Of a stretch of 64,000 nt of DNA, positions 28,500 through 41,313 are shown piece after piece (the first letter of the stretch is position 1; each line of letters begins with the position of its first letter). The translations under genes and the position numbers were made by a program. The notes under the pieces are model-generated. The model was given only the letters and a program-made list of their open reading frames with translations. It did not search any database and was not told the origin of the DNA. The stretch is from positions 7,956,264 to 8,020,263 of the forward strand of contig NC_135169.1 of the NCBI RefSeq assembly GCF_041146795.1. Reading direction: 5' to 3'. The stretch comes from Maylandia zebra (Eukaryota > Chordata > Actinopteri > Cichliformes > Cichlidae).

Positions 28500-30195
28500 T
28501 CAACGAAAACTTATTTTGGAATTGATCTCGAGAATTGAATCATCACATGCATAAACGATCAGTGTCGTGGTGTGAGGCAGCAGCACTGTGAAGCGCATTT
28601 CAAGTCTCAACTTGCCATTTATCATCGGTGACAACGCTTGGCTGTCATTTGAAGGATTCATATTGAACACAAACAGTGTATATCCTTGTTCAAACTCCTG
28701 TCTGTCAATGCACAAGGACAGATCTTTCAGGTTTCTCCCGGTAGCAGTGTACAGGCTGTAAAACTCTTACGGAGTGATTCTCAGCAAAATTGGGTTGAAA
28801 CGCTTTGGCTGGTATTTGCTTACTCTCATGACACAAAGCCAAAAACTCTAAATTGTTATGCTGGAAATAAATGGGGGAATAAATCATATCGAACTGTAAA
28901 AGCCTTATGGTTAACCCTGCCTATGACTATATAGCGGGGCAGTGAACCCAGAAACAGATTCTCATGATGTGATATCCGCGAATTCTCGGGTATTGAAAAT
29001 GTTTTTACATTAATCCGGGAAATGGGACACAATGCCTTGGCTTGCATGAGAACGGATGCGGAAGCAGAGGACACTGACTTTTCTTATGAACAATAACGTG
29101 CCCAGAATATTGAGATGGTAATTGGCATTTTGAGGCGCCATGAGGCTAAAAGCATCGCTGGCTCTCGTGAGCTTAACCCTCAAATCCACATTGAGCAGTA
29201 ATCTTTCACAGAAGAGAAAAAAAAAATAATGTCAGAGTGTAACGGGTGTTGTGGGATTTCTCTTTAATGTATTGTCCTTTAATGTATTGTCTTGATGAAA
29301 TGCTTTCATGTTACTTAGTTTAGTACGTCTGGTTCACACCTCATTCATGCCGGAAAACAGACGGTGAGAAACTGGTGAATGTCTCCCAGGAGACCGAAGC
29401 CAGGAGACCGAAGCTCACACAGGAAGACTTGACCCCAGAGTGGGGGAGATTCACACAGGTGATTCTTCTTGTTTAGAGCCAAGGTGTGAACTGCAACTGT
29501 AAAAGCCTTTTGTTCTGCGACTGTGTTTAAAAAGGACTTGAGTGGTTCATTGTCAGAGACGACTTTCAGTGTCCCCTGACTGACGTCCCTCCTTATGCAT
29601 GAGATAGCTGAAATAAAGGTGTTGTTACAACTCATCGTGTCTGCAGGCTTTGGTAATTAAAATTTCCACAACACAGGCCCAACACATGAAACTCGTGAAC
29701 GCTTGCCAGCTCTCCGGACTAATCCTCTGTTAGGGCCGTTATTGACAACATGGGAGTCATGGGCACCAGCAGTATCTTTGCAAAACAGACCTGCGCTAAA
29801 TTGAGTTTTCAGATTTTCCTCAGAGTTATTTAAATATGTCTAATTATAACCCTATACGGGTGAGTTGAGCTGGCTTGTGAAATCAGTCTGTCGCCCAATG
29901 TCACGTCACATTGGGAGAAAATGGTGTTTAAAGGGTAATTTATAATTCCAACATTAATGTCTGCATCAATATCCCTACCGTCTGGGTTTGTTATTTTCAG
30001 CCTTAAACTCAGCAGTGTGTCATTTAAATCCAGGTAATGCAACCCGTTTCCAGGCACATAAGATTCCAGAGGTCCCCGATCAGTGAGCGCTGTTACTGGT
30101 AACATTTCTGAACAACAATTGTCTCGATTTAAAACTCAAAGAGTCAGCGGTGCTGTAAACGGATCCAATTGCAATCGCTTGGTCATTCATGAAGT
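28500..30195 (-). pseudogene. Polinton major capsid protein, frameshifted
   Basis: The N-terminal part (from about 30195; frame 30105-29830) has LPVTALTDRGPLESYVPGNG, YLDLNDTLLSLRL and NYPLNTIFSQCDVTLGDRL. The central part (29220-28705, several frames) has KLTRASDAFSLM and PAKAFQPNFAENHSVR. The C-terminal part (28715-28500) has YTLFVFNMNPSNDSQALSP and ends in LPHTTTLIVYACDD. A non-capsid stretch lies between about 29225 and 29690. The same N- and C-terminal blocks recur on + at 39339-40163. Broken; described only. Confidence 0.75.
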
Positions 30196-30249
30196 AAAGA
30201 CATTCTTGTTCTTAGTTTTTTTTTTAGTTTTTTTTTTTTTTTTTTTTTT

Positions 30250-30813
30250 TAAGAAAATCTTGCTTACGCTTGTGTCCTGTACGTCTGATGGTTTTACCCC
30301 GGAAATGTAGCTTCACTATCGTTTTACCGTAGGTAAAGTTTACAGGCTCATTCTGATCGGTTTTCATTTCGTTATGATATTTTAGATGTGTTTGCAAGCA
30401 ACAGGAATGTAGTCTGGTTTCGTAAAACAGTGTGATAATATCTCCATAACTGCCCTCTATTTTGACAGTACGCAGCAGGGGTGAGTAGCTTTCACCGACG
30501 AGCTGTAGCGCTGCTATATCAGAATAACAGAACAGGTGATAACACCCAGCCTCTATATCTGCAGGATGAGAGGCAAATTTGCGCTGGAATCGCTGCAGGA
30601 CACCAAGCATGCATAGATAGATGTGAATTCAAACTTTAACAATTGGTGATATTTTAGATAAATATCCGAGTTGATACGCCTAAGGCAGGCTTCAACCTCT
30701 AATCTCAGCGTGTTAGCGTCCTCATAAAAACCGGCGCGCATTTTCGTCTTAACCACATCATCAGGCCTCTGCTCATCATCTCTTTTTCCTCCATTCAAAA
30801 TAAGCCTTATCAT
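30250..30813 (-). pseudogene. Polinton penton-like minor capsid protein fragment
   Basis: Two overlapping frames (30813-30553 and 30610-30224). The first has RAGFYEDANTLRLEVEACL and the second CYHLFCYSDIAALQLVGESY followed by LLRTV. The last pattern (Y-x-D-I-x-x-x-Q-x-V-G-x-x-x-x-P-L-L-R) is typical of Polinton minor capsid proteins as I recall them. The end runs into a poly(A)-like tract (30215-30250). Confidence 0.6.
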
Positions 30814-31019
30814 TCGGGAGACTAAGCCATGTATAGGGATATGAAATTTCAGTGAGAGCCATTGAGATGGTGGGCCAAATCAACATGGAAGCAGCTACTG
30901 GTATTATTTTTTAAATGCATTCAAACTTGCGTTTGATGGTAGTGTGACATAAAAGCCTTGCGATCTGACAGTCATGCTGACCCCGTTACCAAGGTGAGAG
31001 TGAGGTCCGGAGTTTGTTA

Positions 31020-31465
31020 TGTGAGGTTTTTAAGCTCACAGGCTTTAACACAGCTATTAAACTTTTCAGGCCAGTTCCTACATTTCACCAGGAAATAAAC
31101 CCGTCCACTCTGTTTACGTTTTAAGAGAATTGTGTCTGTGATAGAGCTTATCCTTGACAAGACCGATTTTCTGCAGCTCATGCTCGTAAAAACTACAGAT
31201 AATTTCTTCCCCATCGTAAGCTTTGATTTTATAAACAGGAGGTTCTCTAGGTATGCATTGGTCAATAGTAAATATCTCACCCGTGAAGGTTTGCTCATAC
31301 CGCTTATCAAACACCTCTAACTTTGGACAGCCTCACGTGATCTCCCTTTTTAAATTTCATGGCCTTTTTTCTACAAGGAATAGAAGAAGTGCCATATAGG
31401 TTTTGGAAATACTAGCGTTGCGTTGTCTGAATTAACTTCATTCGGGGCCTAACAGCTTTTTGCTG
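31020..31465 (-). pseudogene. Polinton integrase C-terminal region with chromodomain
   Basis: KFKKGDHVRLSK and FDKRYEQTFTGEIFTID are followed by YKIKAYDGEEIICSFYEHEL, typical of the end of retroviral/Polinton integrases. In another frame, GRVYFLVKCRNWPEKFNS is a chromodomain. The catalytic core is not present upstream. Two frames are needed, so it is a pseudogene. Confidence 0.75.
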
Positions 31466-34400
31466 TTGTAGTAGAATTGTCTCGTTCCAGCAGTGGGTCT
31501 GTGCTCGACAGACCCAACAACTGCAATAGTTACACTCTTTCACACCAACTCTGTAATGTTGCTGTCTATTGTCGTGAAATTTATAATTACGTCTGTCAAC
31601 CCTGGATATTTATTATTTGGTAAATTGTATATATTGTGCTATTCCATATCTTAACATATTGTAATATTAATAGTGTAGTCTGCTTTTGTTAATGTTATTC
31701 TGCTGGAGCAACTGTAACCCACATAATCTCCCTAGGGAATAAAGTATTCTGATATTAGAGATGCATAATTGAAATGAAAAGCATATGGAGCAATGTGTCA
31801 TGCCTTGAAGCTGGTAGGAAGTGACTCCATGTGAGAATATTGGACAAACATCTCCGTTGGGGGGGGGGGGGGGGGGGGCATACCCTGTGAAAATGTTTTT
31901 AGTCATTTAAAATAAAATAAAAAATAAATAAATTTAAAAAAAAAAAAAAAAAAAAGGGGGAAATCTCAAAGTGAGACAGATTTGTGCCAACGCTGCGTGA
32001 GCTGATTGTTCAGAGCGAATGACAGAAACTTGCAAATCGATGTAGCTCTACCCTTCATTGGGCTAAAGTGTCCTCATTGGTAAGACCACAAGTAATGAAA
32101 TAAAATAACTTCACATACATTTTTAGTCTGTGTATATGGTCCTTCCCCTGGCTTTGTTAGCCTTTGTCAGTTATGCAGATGGTGGTTTTTAAAATGTCTA
32201 TCAAACAAGAACCACTTTAGACGAGTTTTGTGTGGTTCTGCTGCAGCCGTTACCACCAGACCCTGGAGTGATGACAGCAGTGTCACTGGCAGGTGTACAT
32301 CATCTGTGATCCAGGTCGCATGTGGGGCGATTAGGAACCAGTGACACCTGCAAGATGAGGCCTGACACTCCTTAGATTTGCCACATGCTCAACTGCCACC
32401 TTAACATGCAGTCAAGGTCTAGAGTCTGGCTTATGAGCTACTAAATTTTAGATTCAGGTGTGTTGCAGCTGGGACACGTAAAGGTTTCGGGACACCCGCC
32501 CTCTGGCTTTAAAATGCTTGTATTAGAGAGGAAAGCACCAGAGCTTGTGGCCCTGCATGGAGCACAGATGCCAAGTTAGTATTAACCCCAATTCTTTTGT
32601 CCCCATGATAGAACAGAAACCCCACTCAGTGTGTTAAAATATTGATATTTCTTTTTATTCAGTCTTCTGGAAGAAAGAGACCCCTGCACAGCCCAAACGC
32701 CAGTTGCAGGATCTCTAACATTAGAATCTCAACATAGGTCTTATTTCTGTACTTTACACGTCACACAGTTTCAAACATTGCTTATATGGAAAGTTCCTCT
32801 TTTCTGTGTCTTATCTATTAATATGCCTGTGCACCAAAACTTCCTGTTTTTCAGTCTGGCTGAGCACTTAACAGTTTAATGAGCAGATACACATTAAAAA
32901 AACTATTTCTTTTGTCCTTAACATTAGTAGTGTTTGATGGGAAGAGCTGGAGTAGATGCCATCCGCTTTAAATGTTATCAAAAATGGGAATCACTAGTAA
33001 AACAAGCAGCTTGTTTTAATGTTGTATAGTGGCAGCGTTAGTGTTGAGATTATGTTTTTATCTTTAAGGCTAATGGCTCACTACGTCACATTTGTGTCTT
33101 GTCTTTTATGGCATAGCGTATTGTAAAATAGTCCTGATTCACTCTGATGCTGGCAGACAAACTTTAGGAAGCCGTGTGAGTCTTTACACCCTTGCTAATT
33201 ATGGACAGGCAGATTATTTTTTTTCCTTCTGGGAAAAAGTCAGCTATCAGTTTGCAGATGGGGAGGGCGTAAGCCTAAAGACCCAAAGCAACAGCAAGAC
33301 CCAGCAGGCACAACAACCTACTGAAGGCTGAGAGAGAGAGAAGCCACACTAAATACACCGGCTCCAGGAGGCGGGATAACAATGAACAGGTGAATCCAAC
33401 CAAGACAATAACGAGGGCCTCCCTGCAAAAGAGGGAAATAAAAATCACAGAAAGCCACACGAGAAACTCACCTTGGAAAAAAAACAACAAAACTAAACAG
33501 AAAGGAAATCTAAAAGAAACAAACAAAGACTGGTTACCTGGTGTAGATACATCACAGCAAGTTACAACATAGATGCAAAACATCCACAAGTCTTTATCCT
33601 TGCTCTCATAATCTAATGTTTTTGACTCACACTGAGGATAACAAGGCTCAGGTGGGTCCAAAAGGGAAAAGGAACAAAGGAGGGAAAGTCCAAAAAGCCA
33701 CTTCAGGATAAAAAAAGAAAAAAGAGGGAAAACATGCAGGGTTAAGAATAGATTAATAAAAAAATGTATTAATAAATGACTTCCGCTGCTCTTTCACTGT
33801 GTGTACATGAAAACTGAGTGGTGTTTGTTTCTCTTCACATCTTTAATTAGTGGGTCCAAATCTGAAAGGCTGAAGTGAGCGGTGGGCAGATTTTCAGGTC
33901 TGGAGATTCAATGCTTTAGTTCCTGCTGAATATTCTTAATGCGCTGCTGGACAATAAAATGTCCTTTTAATATGTAGGTATCTAGTTTTCTTTGTTTTTG
34001 TTTCTTCTTTAGTTTTTTCTATTGTAGCTACTTCACATCTTATTTTGAAGGCTAGTGCTTGCCCCGCCCTCATTAGCATCACATGTGTGATTGCCTTCAC
34101 CTGTTCGCGGTTGGTTCACTGATGGTTTATAGGTCTGTGCTTTGGGAGTGCTTCAGTTTGTCCTTCTCATGCTCATGGTTATGTCTGACTCCACTCTAGG
34201 GCCTTGTCACTGCCTCCTTTTGATGCTCAGTCTTTGTCTCCCATCACAAGTCTAGCTACAGGGGAATATTGTGAACTATCTTGGGGCTGTGCATGCTGCA
34301 GTGTTTTGCATGGTAACCTGCTTTTCCTGATCAGTCAAGATGGGTTTACTAGAACTTGAAACATTACAGGAAAACTATCAAGGCTGCAGCAAAACCATGC

Positions 34401-36840
34401 AATGAGCTCTTGATCTTGTTGAATAATCTCTCTAAAGACAAAATACTGCAATTAGTTTGCAACTGAATTGGTTTAGTTTGCAATTCTAGGCAATTTGTCT
34501 AATAAAATAAACTGATAAATAAGTGAAAGACAATTTGTGCATGTAGATGGGGGGGGCACTTCAAACTAGCTTACATTCAGAGTTTGGTTAGAACCTTAAA
34601 TCAAATTTATGATCTGACATGCTGGCTGATTAATGCTTCCTGTTGCACATTTAGAGGAAATGTGAAAATGAAATCTTAATGCTGAGGAAGCAGATCATGT
34701 TCCTCAGAGCTAAAGAAAATTCTGCTCAAACTCTGCAGTTACTTTGCTCCCATAAAGGGACCTTATTTTGTCCCATGGCGTCTACCAGTGGAAGATGGTC
34801 ATGTCAGAATCAGAGTATGTTCCTGTGCACATGGCTCTAAACAGTGCTTTAGGTTCCCCCCACCCACCTTTGAGCTGGTGTCAGAACATTCATAAAAACT
34901 AATAATAGATCTGCTGCTCTAACCTTCAGTTTGAGTTGGTCAAAATCTTGAAGGAAGTGGAGCTCAAACATTTTAAACTATCAAACATGCAAACCTGCTC
35001 TGAAGCCAAAGCACAAATGGAGAGACAGAGAAACGAGTCCAAAATGAGGAATTGGATCACTTTGGTCTAATACCTGGAGAAGCTATATTTAAGCAAGGCA
35101 GGGGTAAACTTAGTTACATGTCTGCTTGTTTCCTTAACTGGTGTAATTCTTATCTCGGCTCCTGATGTAAGGACAGAACAACCGAACCAGACAAATGAGA
35201 AATCCTTGCCCCTGTTGTCAGTCAAGATTATATTGATGGGGACTCCTGACAGACATGTCCACAGAGCTGCTGCTTTTCAGCTCATCTTCATTTTAGGAAT
35301 GAGTGAATTTCAGGAAGGACGATGAACGGAGCCATCAAACCCCAACCTGACTCTAATTCGAGTTGAATCATTTAGTTTCTGTTAATGGTGTTTTTGTGAT
35401 TATACTAAAAGTTTTAAAGAGTACAGGATTAAAACAACGACTTGTTCCGCCGTGGGAGGTGGCCCTGAGAAACGTAACCCACGTGGTTTCCTCTGGAATC
35501 TGTTTGCAGGTTTTCCCTCTAGCTGTTACACAGCACAAAGCATCAGGGAGGGTGAGACGGATGTTTTGAGATCACAGATTTGATTTGAATCAGCAGAGGG
35601 CCACAGCTGGAGAGGTTTCTTCCAATTGATCCCAATATTCTTCATTCTTAGTGATCATCAGTCATGAGCAGGCTGGGGACACTGAGCCTGAAAGCAGGTC
35701 TGATGGTCAGAAAGGTCCTGGTATTAATATTTAGCGCAAAGAACCAGTAAGTGTCCACCAGATTAGTGAATGATAAAAATTAACAATGAGAACTGTCCAT
35801 AGAAGCATTACACCAACATTCCTATGGAGCCTAAGAGTCCAGGTATATGCTTCTGCTTCTATTTATTTCTTTGAATAGTTCAGTCATAAACTGACATGAG
35901 TGAAGAAGCAGAAACGTCTCACACTGTTCCATGAGTTCAGCTCAGGTGTCTGAGCTGTTTATACTGCAAAGCTCCGCTAAAGATTATTTGCTCATTCTTT
36001 AGTCATTCGACTAAAAGTCTGTCAAAGTTAATTTTATCTGAGATGACCAATAAAACACGTTAAATTTCATGGTTTTCCCATACGTATGAAAGGAAACTAA
36101 TATAAACACGACTGGTAACTTACCATTCTTCTTATATTCTGATGCTTTTATCACTGGTGAGAAATAATCCAAATGTGTTTGAGTCTTGCAGTTTTTATTA
36201 AATAGTAACCGCCTTCAGCCAGCCTTTCCTTTTACACTGGGACTTCATCCATGCAGTGGAATGTTGTAAGTCTGTAGCACGATTCCCAATAACTACCATT
36301 GTGTCATTTAATCCATTGCTGGTCAATTATATAAAGTAACAGATCTGACACGGCATGATTTACAACACATCTTTTTGAACATTTCCAGAAATGAAGTAAC
36401 CAAGGACCAAAATAATCAAAATATCAGGACCAGGATGAAACTAAAATGTCAGTATTAGTCTTCTGGTCTTTTTAGGAGTTTTGATCTTGATACTTTTTAT
36501 TGAAGGACTACTTCTCTTGGCACAGCAGTAGAAGTGTTTGTGAAAAGTACTACATTTGTGTTGTATGAGCTGATTTTGTTTATTGGCAAAAATAAAGAAG
36601 TTTGTTACATCAGTATCCACTGCTGCTTTTCTGGCTCTTTCACGCGTCTTCCCACAGCCTGAAGTGAATATGACAGCTGAAGTTGGGTCAAATATTTCAA
36701 TATTCAAAATGACCTTTGAGCAGCCGCCTCTTATCATACACCACCCTGAACCTCTTCTGGAATTAGTAATTCAAAAGAAAGCATTTTTATGTCACACAGG
36801 AAGAGTAGTACTGAGTAGAGATGGCACGATACCACTTTTT

Positions 36841-36872
<32 letters not shown>

Positions 36873-37560
36873 TTTTTGTCCGATACGATATCATAAATTT
36901 GGATATCGATATGAATTCGATAGTTTTTTTTTTTTTATTCAATAAAACTGTTTTTCAATATCTTGCTGCATTTTGTATAAGTCCATACTCAAGTTTAAAT
37001 AAACAACGACACTAAAGCTATTGTTATACCTGTATGTGGAAAGAAAAAAAATGCACCCAAAATATTTCATAGTTCAGCAACACTGATCAATGTAATACAC
37101 TTAAACCTGCTCCACCCTTCCTATTCTGCTATTTTAAAGAGTACTTAGGTTGCTTAATATTTCTGCTAACTAATAGCAAGCAAAAAATAGGGAACCACCC
37201 TCCACCTCATGATTCTTAATCGACGTAATCAACTTTAATTTGATGCAGGTTGGCAAAAAAATGCACAGAAATAAATTATTTTTCAAGAATAATTAAATAG
37301 ATTCAACATCTTTCTTCAACAGAATCAGTCCTTTTTTTCCATGTGGAGTCAGCATTTGCACTGGAATTTGCCTTTGGTGGCTTTTTTGGACAAATGTGAC
37401 ATTCAGCAGTATAACTGACACACAATACAAAATAATAGCTACACAACAAACTAACTATAGCCTCCAATAACGGTAAACGTCACTAATGTCTCACATATGA
37501 AAACTCGCTCTCTCTCGCTCGCCCGCTTTCTGTCCCTGGTGTCACTCCTAAAACTTTTCT
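31466..37560. other. long stretch without a supported gene
   Basis: Mostly AT-rich non-coding sequence. It contains a G run at 31859-31878, an A-rich stretch near 31935, and LTR-like repeat pieces around 33290-33800 and 34010-34330. A T-rich simple repeat lies in a GATGGCACGATACC-type repeat at 36815-36930. Open frames here are short and lack domains or splice context. I found no RNA gene. Confidence 0.5.
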
Positions 37561-37566
37561 TTTCTG

Positions 37567-38782
37567 CCTGTCCCGTTTGGCTCTTTTGCATCAGAATTAT
37601 TGTCTAAAGGCAAAGAAAGATGCCCAACGGATTTACTTTACCAAACTGACCATCCCAGCCTTGCCGTAATGGTCCATTTGATTCACCTTTTATTGTTTAT
37701 TTTATTTTCACTTGCTGAATATGGGACAGACTTGACTGGGGGAAAGAAGGGGAGAAAGAGAGAGCTGAGAAGAGGGACGGGGGAGAGGGGCAAAAAACAA
37801 AAACCAACAGAACGGGCAGGGGAAAAAAAAAAAGAAAATGCATATATCGATCACCTGGATCACCTGTTGAGAAAGAAAAAAGAAAACAAGCTGAAGAGAA
37901 CAAGAGTAATAGAATAAACAACATCACAATGATATATGGGAATATGACAGTAAATACTAAATATTAAACATTATTGTGCAGCACATAAGATCAACAGAAC
38001 ACAGTGTGCTTTGAGGTAGGAGCCAAAAAGGGTGTAGTTTGTGGGTGTGATCACCCGTGTGTACACCTGTGAGCATGGACGCGCTTGTTTTTAAAAGGTT
38101 CCTTCATGTAATGATCTGCTAGAGGGTGTGGGGGGGCCACAGCCCCGTCCTCCAGGGCATGAAGCAGGTATGGAGGAGATCAAAACTCCAGACATCCAGA
38201 GGCCCTCAAAACACAAGAGACCAAGGAAGACCACCAGAGGGGCAGCTGCGCCACTGTCCCAGTAAGAGCTGAGGAGAGTCCCAGATGAGGGCTCACTCAG
38301 CAGCCGCGGAGCAGAAGCCAGGGGGAGTTGCAGTGACGCGCCCGTGAGCTCCGCCGGCAGCCAGCTGTGCCTGAGTGACCGAGCCCCAGGCCGAGAGGCC
38401 GGGGGCACCCCACCTCCGAAGTGGCCCGAGCGAGCTCCAGGCCCCGACAAGCGGCCGCCAAGGAGTGAGCCGGTGTGTACCTGGACGCCCATCCCCGGAC
38501 ACAAAGAACCACCAACGCACCGATGTCTGAGGGAGTCCGCCACTGGCAGGGGAAGTGGTGGTGGGTGGAGATAGGTCTCCAAACCTTGGAGGGCCTGAGA
38601 TGTCCCCAGAGAGGTGGTGTCTGATACCCAACCTGACATATAGACACAGACATACAGGCACACACAGATACAAACATCCATTCCCACCCTCATGCTCTCA
38701 TGTGCACTTACTCCACACTCAACCAACGTGGAGACAGACATAAAGAGACGCTGTACACACGATCACACTCCCCAAGCGTACT
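37567..38782 (-). mobile_element. 5'-truncated copy of the L1-type LINE
   Basis: It matches the 3' UTR of the large L1 downstream: 37567 onward equals the L1 3' terminus (TGTCCCGTTTGG on +, as at 43361), and 38100-38782 matches 50520-51210. It stops abruptly at CCCCAAGCGTACT, where the full element continues. This is the expected product of incomplete reverse transcription. The long open frames in it are shadows of GC-rich non-coding DNA. Confidence 0.85.
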
Positions 38783-38821
38783 TCCCCTTCTAACCAACCA
38801 AGTGCAACATGTTGCCATATC

Positions 38822-38822
<1 letters not shown>

Positions 38823-38853
<31 letters not shown>
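38823..38853. repeat. poly(T) tract
   Basis: Run of about 31 T near the 5' side of the truncated L1 copy. Confidence 0.9.
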
Positions 38854-38857
<4 letters not shown>

Positions 38858-39338
38858 GTGGCTGACATGGTAAACTCTAACACCAACAGGGAAGGGGTTG
38901 GGGTTTTTTTTGGTTTTTTTTTTTTTAAATCTCAAGCGGAGAGTACTTGTTAGCGCTGACCATAGAAACGCTGTTTTTAACGTCCTTCCCGCTGTAAACA
39001 CCACTGTTTTGTTCAGAAAAAACGTTGTGTATTTTGTATCATAACTCTGGTTTCACGTGTCAATGGGCCACGTAAAACCAAATTCAGAAGCTGGTATATA
39101 GTTTGAAGTCCGCACTTTCGACCCTTTCCACTTTCGCTGCATCTTGTAGCAGTGTCATCTTAAGTTGGTCATGTGATTTTGATGCGCCAGCGCGTCAGAC
39201 GACCCTAGAGGGTTGAAGTCCCCCGGGCCAAAGACTGGCAGAGTAAAAAAAAAAAGTGGCAGAAGGAGACAAGCAGGTAAAACAGTTACACATACAGGAC
39301 GCAAGTGTGAGCAAGATATTTTCTAAGAACAAGCAAGA

Positions 39339-40163
39339 ATGTCTTTACTTAGGAACAATCGAGTGGGGTGTACCTTGAGTGAATTGGTTCTTTTTACAGC
39401 ACCACTGACTCAGTTTTCAATCAAACAAATGGAAAAAAAAAATGTTACCAGTAACCGCGCTCATTGATAGGGGCCCTCTGGAATTATGTGCCTGGAAATG
39501 GGTTGCATTACCTGGATTTAAATGACACATTGCTGAGTTTAAGGCTGGAAAATAACAAACACCGATGGCAGTAATATTGCTGCAGACGCTAATGTTGGAA
39601 TTATAAATTACCCTTTAAATACCATTTTCTCACAATGTGACATGACTCTGGGTGACAGGTTGATTTCTCAAGCCAGTTCAACTGACAGATATAGGGCCAT
39701 AATCGAGACATATTTAAATAACAAAGACAGTCTTAAAAATGATTTAATGTAGGTCTTTTTTACAAAGATGCTGCAGGCGCCCATGACTCATGTCGTCAAT
39801 AACGGCCCTGTGAAAGATTATTGCTCAATGTGGATTTGAGGGTTAAGCTCACGAGAGCCAGCGACGCTTTTAGCCTTATGGTGCGTCAAAGTTTTACAGC
39901 CTGTACACTGCTACCGGGAGAAACCTGAAACATCTGTCCTTGTGCACTGACAAGAATTTGAACAAGGATATACTCTGCTTGTGTTCAATATGAATCCTTC
40001 AGATGACAGCCAAGCGTTATCACCGATAGTAAATGGCATCTTGAGACTTGAAATGCGCTTCAAAGTCCCGCTGCCTCACACAACGACGCTGATCGTTTAT
40101 GCAAATTATGATTCAATTCTCAAGATCAATTCAAAAAGACAAGTTTTGCTTGATTATTACTGA
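39339..40163 (+). pseudogene. second Polinton major capsid fragment, internally deleted
   Basis: It starts at an ATG at 39339 (MSLLRNNRVGCTLSELVLF), then repeats the TALIDRGPLE and YLDL-type N-terminal region in shifted frames. At about 39800-39900 it jumps to the central/C-terminal region, ending with FNMNPSDDSQALSPIVNG and PHTTTLIVYA. Compared with the minus-strand copy, roughly half of the protein is missing. It lies in inverse orientation about 9 kb from that copy. Confidence 0.75.
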
Positions 40164-40768
40164 GGGTTTTTTTTTTTTTCCATAACTTGTAAATCTGCAA
40201 ATTTACACATTCTGTCTTTTTTATATGAAAGAAACTAAACTGGGGTGGGGCTTGCTTATTTCTTGGTTTGCTTTGCTTTACTTTTCCAAGAAAGCGCAAA
40301 GCTGTTGTCCTGGTAATATCCCTGGACAGGTCGGGAGAAAATAAGATGGGGGGCACCAATGCGCAGGCCATCCTTGCTCCTGGCTCAAGGAACCATGTCC
40401 CTCACTTGGTGCCCTGAAAAAGGGATTATTTTAGCATCCTGAGTATGAGGCTTCCGGATGGGGGAGGGAGGGAGAGAGGGGGGGGGGGTTGAGTTTGGGG
40501 TCTAGGGTCATCCCAGCACGGGGTTAAAACTGGTTAGTTTTAGGATAAACCTCAGGGTCAGGACGCTACATCAAATATATACAGACAGGCAGAATCAAGG
40601 CAACAACAATCAAAGCAACAATAAAAACTTCAAAAACTTTATTTCATTTAGCCCCTTAGGGTGTACAGTGTCTAATTTGGCAATCCAGACTCTCTCAGCC
40701 TTCCTCCTCTGCTGAGCTGTCCATCTGGGATTAGCCTCTGTCACTGTGGCCCTGACAGATTCCCAGCC

Positions 40769-40770
<2 letters not shown>

Positions 40771-40818
<48 letters not shown>
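40771..40818. repeat. (GT)n microsatellite inside the GIY-YIG region
   Basis: Twenty-four GT units split the endonuclease coding region. Confidence 0.97.
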
Positions 40819-40823
<5 letters not shown>

Positions 40824-41087
40824 TAACACATTGTATCTGTGCTGGATGAATCTGGTCAGGAGTGTGTTGCCTGTCTCACCAATATATTGGATGCCACATT
40901 TACTGCAAGTAATCAAATAGACAGTTTACACACCTTATAATCACCCAGCAATTGGGTTTTCTGGACAAGATCTTGAAAGTGGTTCTTAATCACTCTGATC
41001 AATTTGCACGTTGATGGGGCATATGTCACAACCACTGGCAAAAAAGGAGTTAAATCAATGGGTTTGGTCTGTAGGAATGATTTAAAG

Positions 41088-41313
41088 CAGGGCTGCCCAA
41101 TCCCAGTCCTCGAGAGCTACTATCCTGCAGCTTTTAGATGCATCCCTACTCCAACACAGCTGAATCAAATGAATGGCTTGTTATCAGGCCTTTGCCAAAC
41201 ACGATGGCATGCTGAAGAGGTAATCAAACCATTTGATTCAGCTGTGTTGGAGTAGGGATGCATCTAAAAGCTGCAGGACGGTAGCTCTCGAGGACCGGGA
41301 TTGGGCACCCCTG
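41088..41313. mobile_element. hAT-type foldback MITE, 226 bp
   Basis: Long imperfect terminal inverted repeats starting CAGGGCTGCCC and CAGGGGTGCCC (complement of the right end), with arms extending about 90 bases. It is flanked by exact 8-base duplications ATTTAAAG (41080-41087 and 41314-41321), as expected for hAT transposition. It carries no ORF. It interrupts the Penelope-like reverse transcriptase frame, which resumes in register beyond it. Confidence 0.9.

Larger units (their letters stand above)
28190..31465 (-). mobile_element. Polinton/Maverick remnant
   Basis: Reading from 31465 down: integrase C-terminus with chromodomain, a penton-like minor capsid protein, a double-jelly-roll-type major capsid protein, and an adenovirus-type cysteine protease. 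This set is diagnostic of Polintons, large self-synthesising virus-like DNA transposons. DNA polymerase B, packaging ATPase and terminal inverted repeats are not seen. Each gene is frameshifted, so the block is a decayed internal piece. Confidence 0.8.

Noticed and set aside
34000-36800. Possible host exons in the gene-poor stretch
   Set aside because: Short frames without conserved motifs, and no chain of splice sites with agreeing phase.
37600-37927. Lys/Arg/Glu-rich ORF and its antisense partner
   Set aside because: Purine-rich 3' end of the truncated L1, with no domain.
38091-38741. 216-codon minus ORF and its overlapping partners
   Set aside because: They lie in the non-coding L1 3' UTR; all frames are open because of GC richness, and the copy at 50580-51168 diverges without a clear coding pattern.
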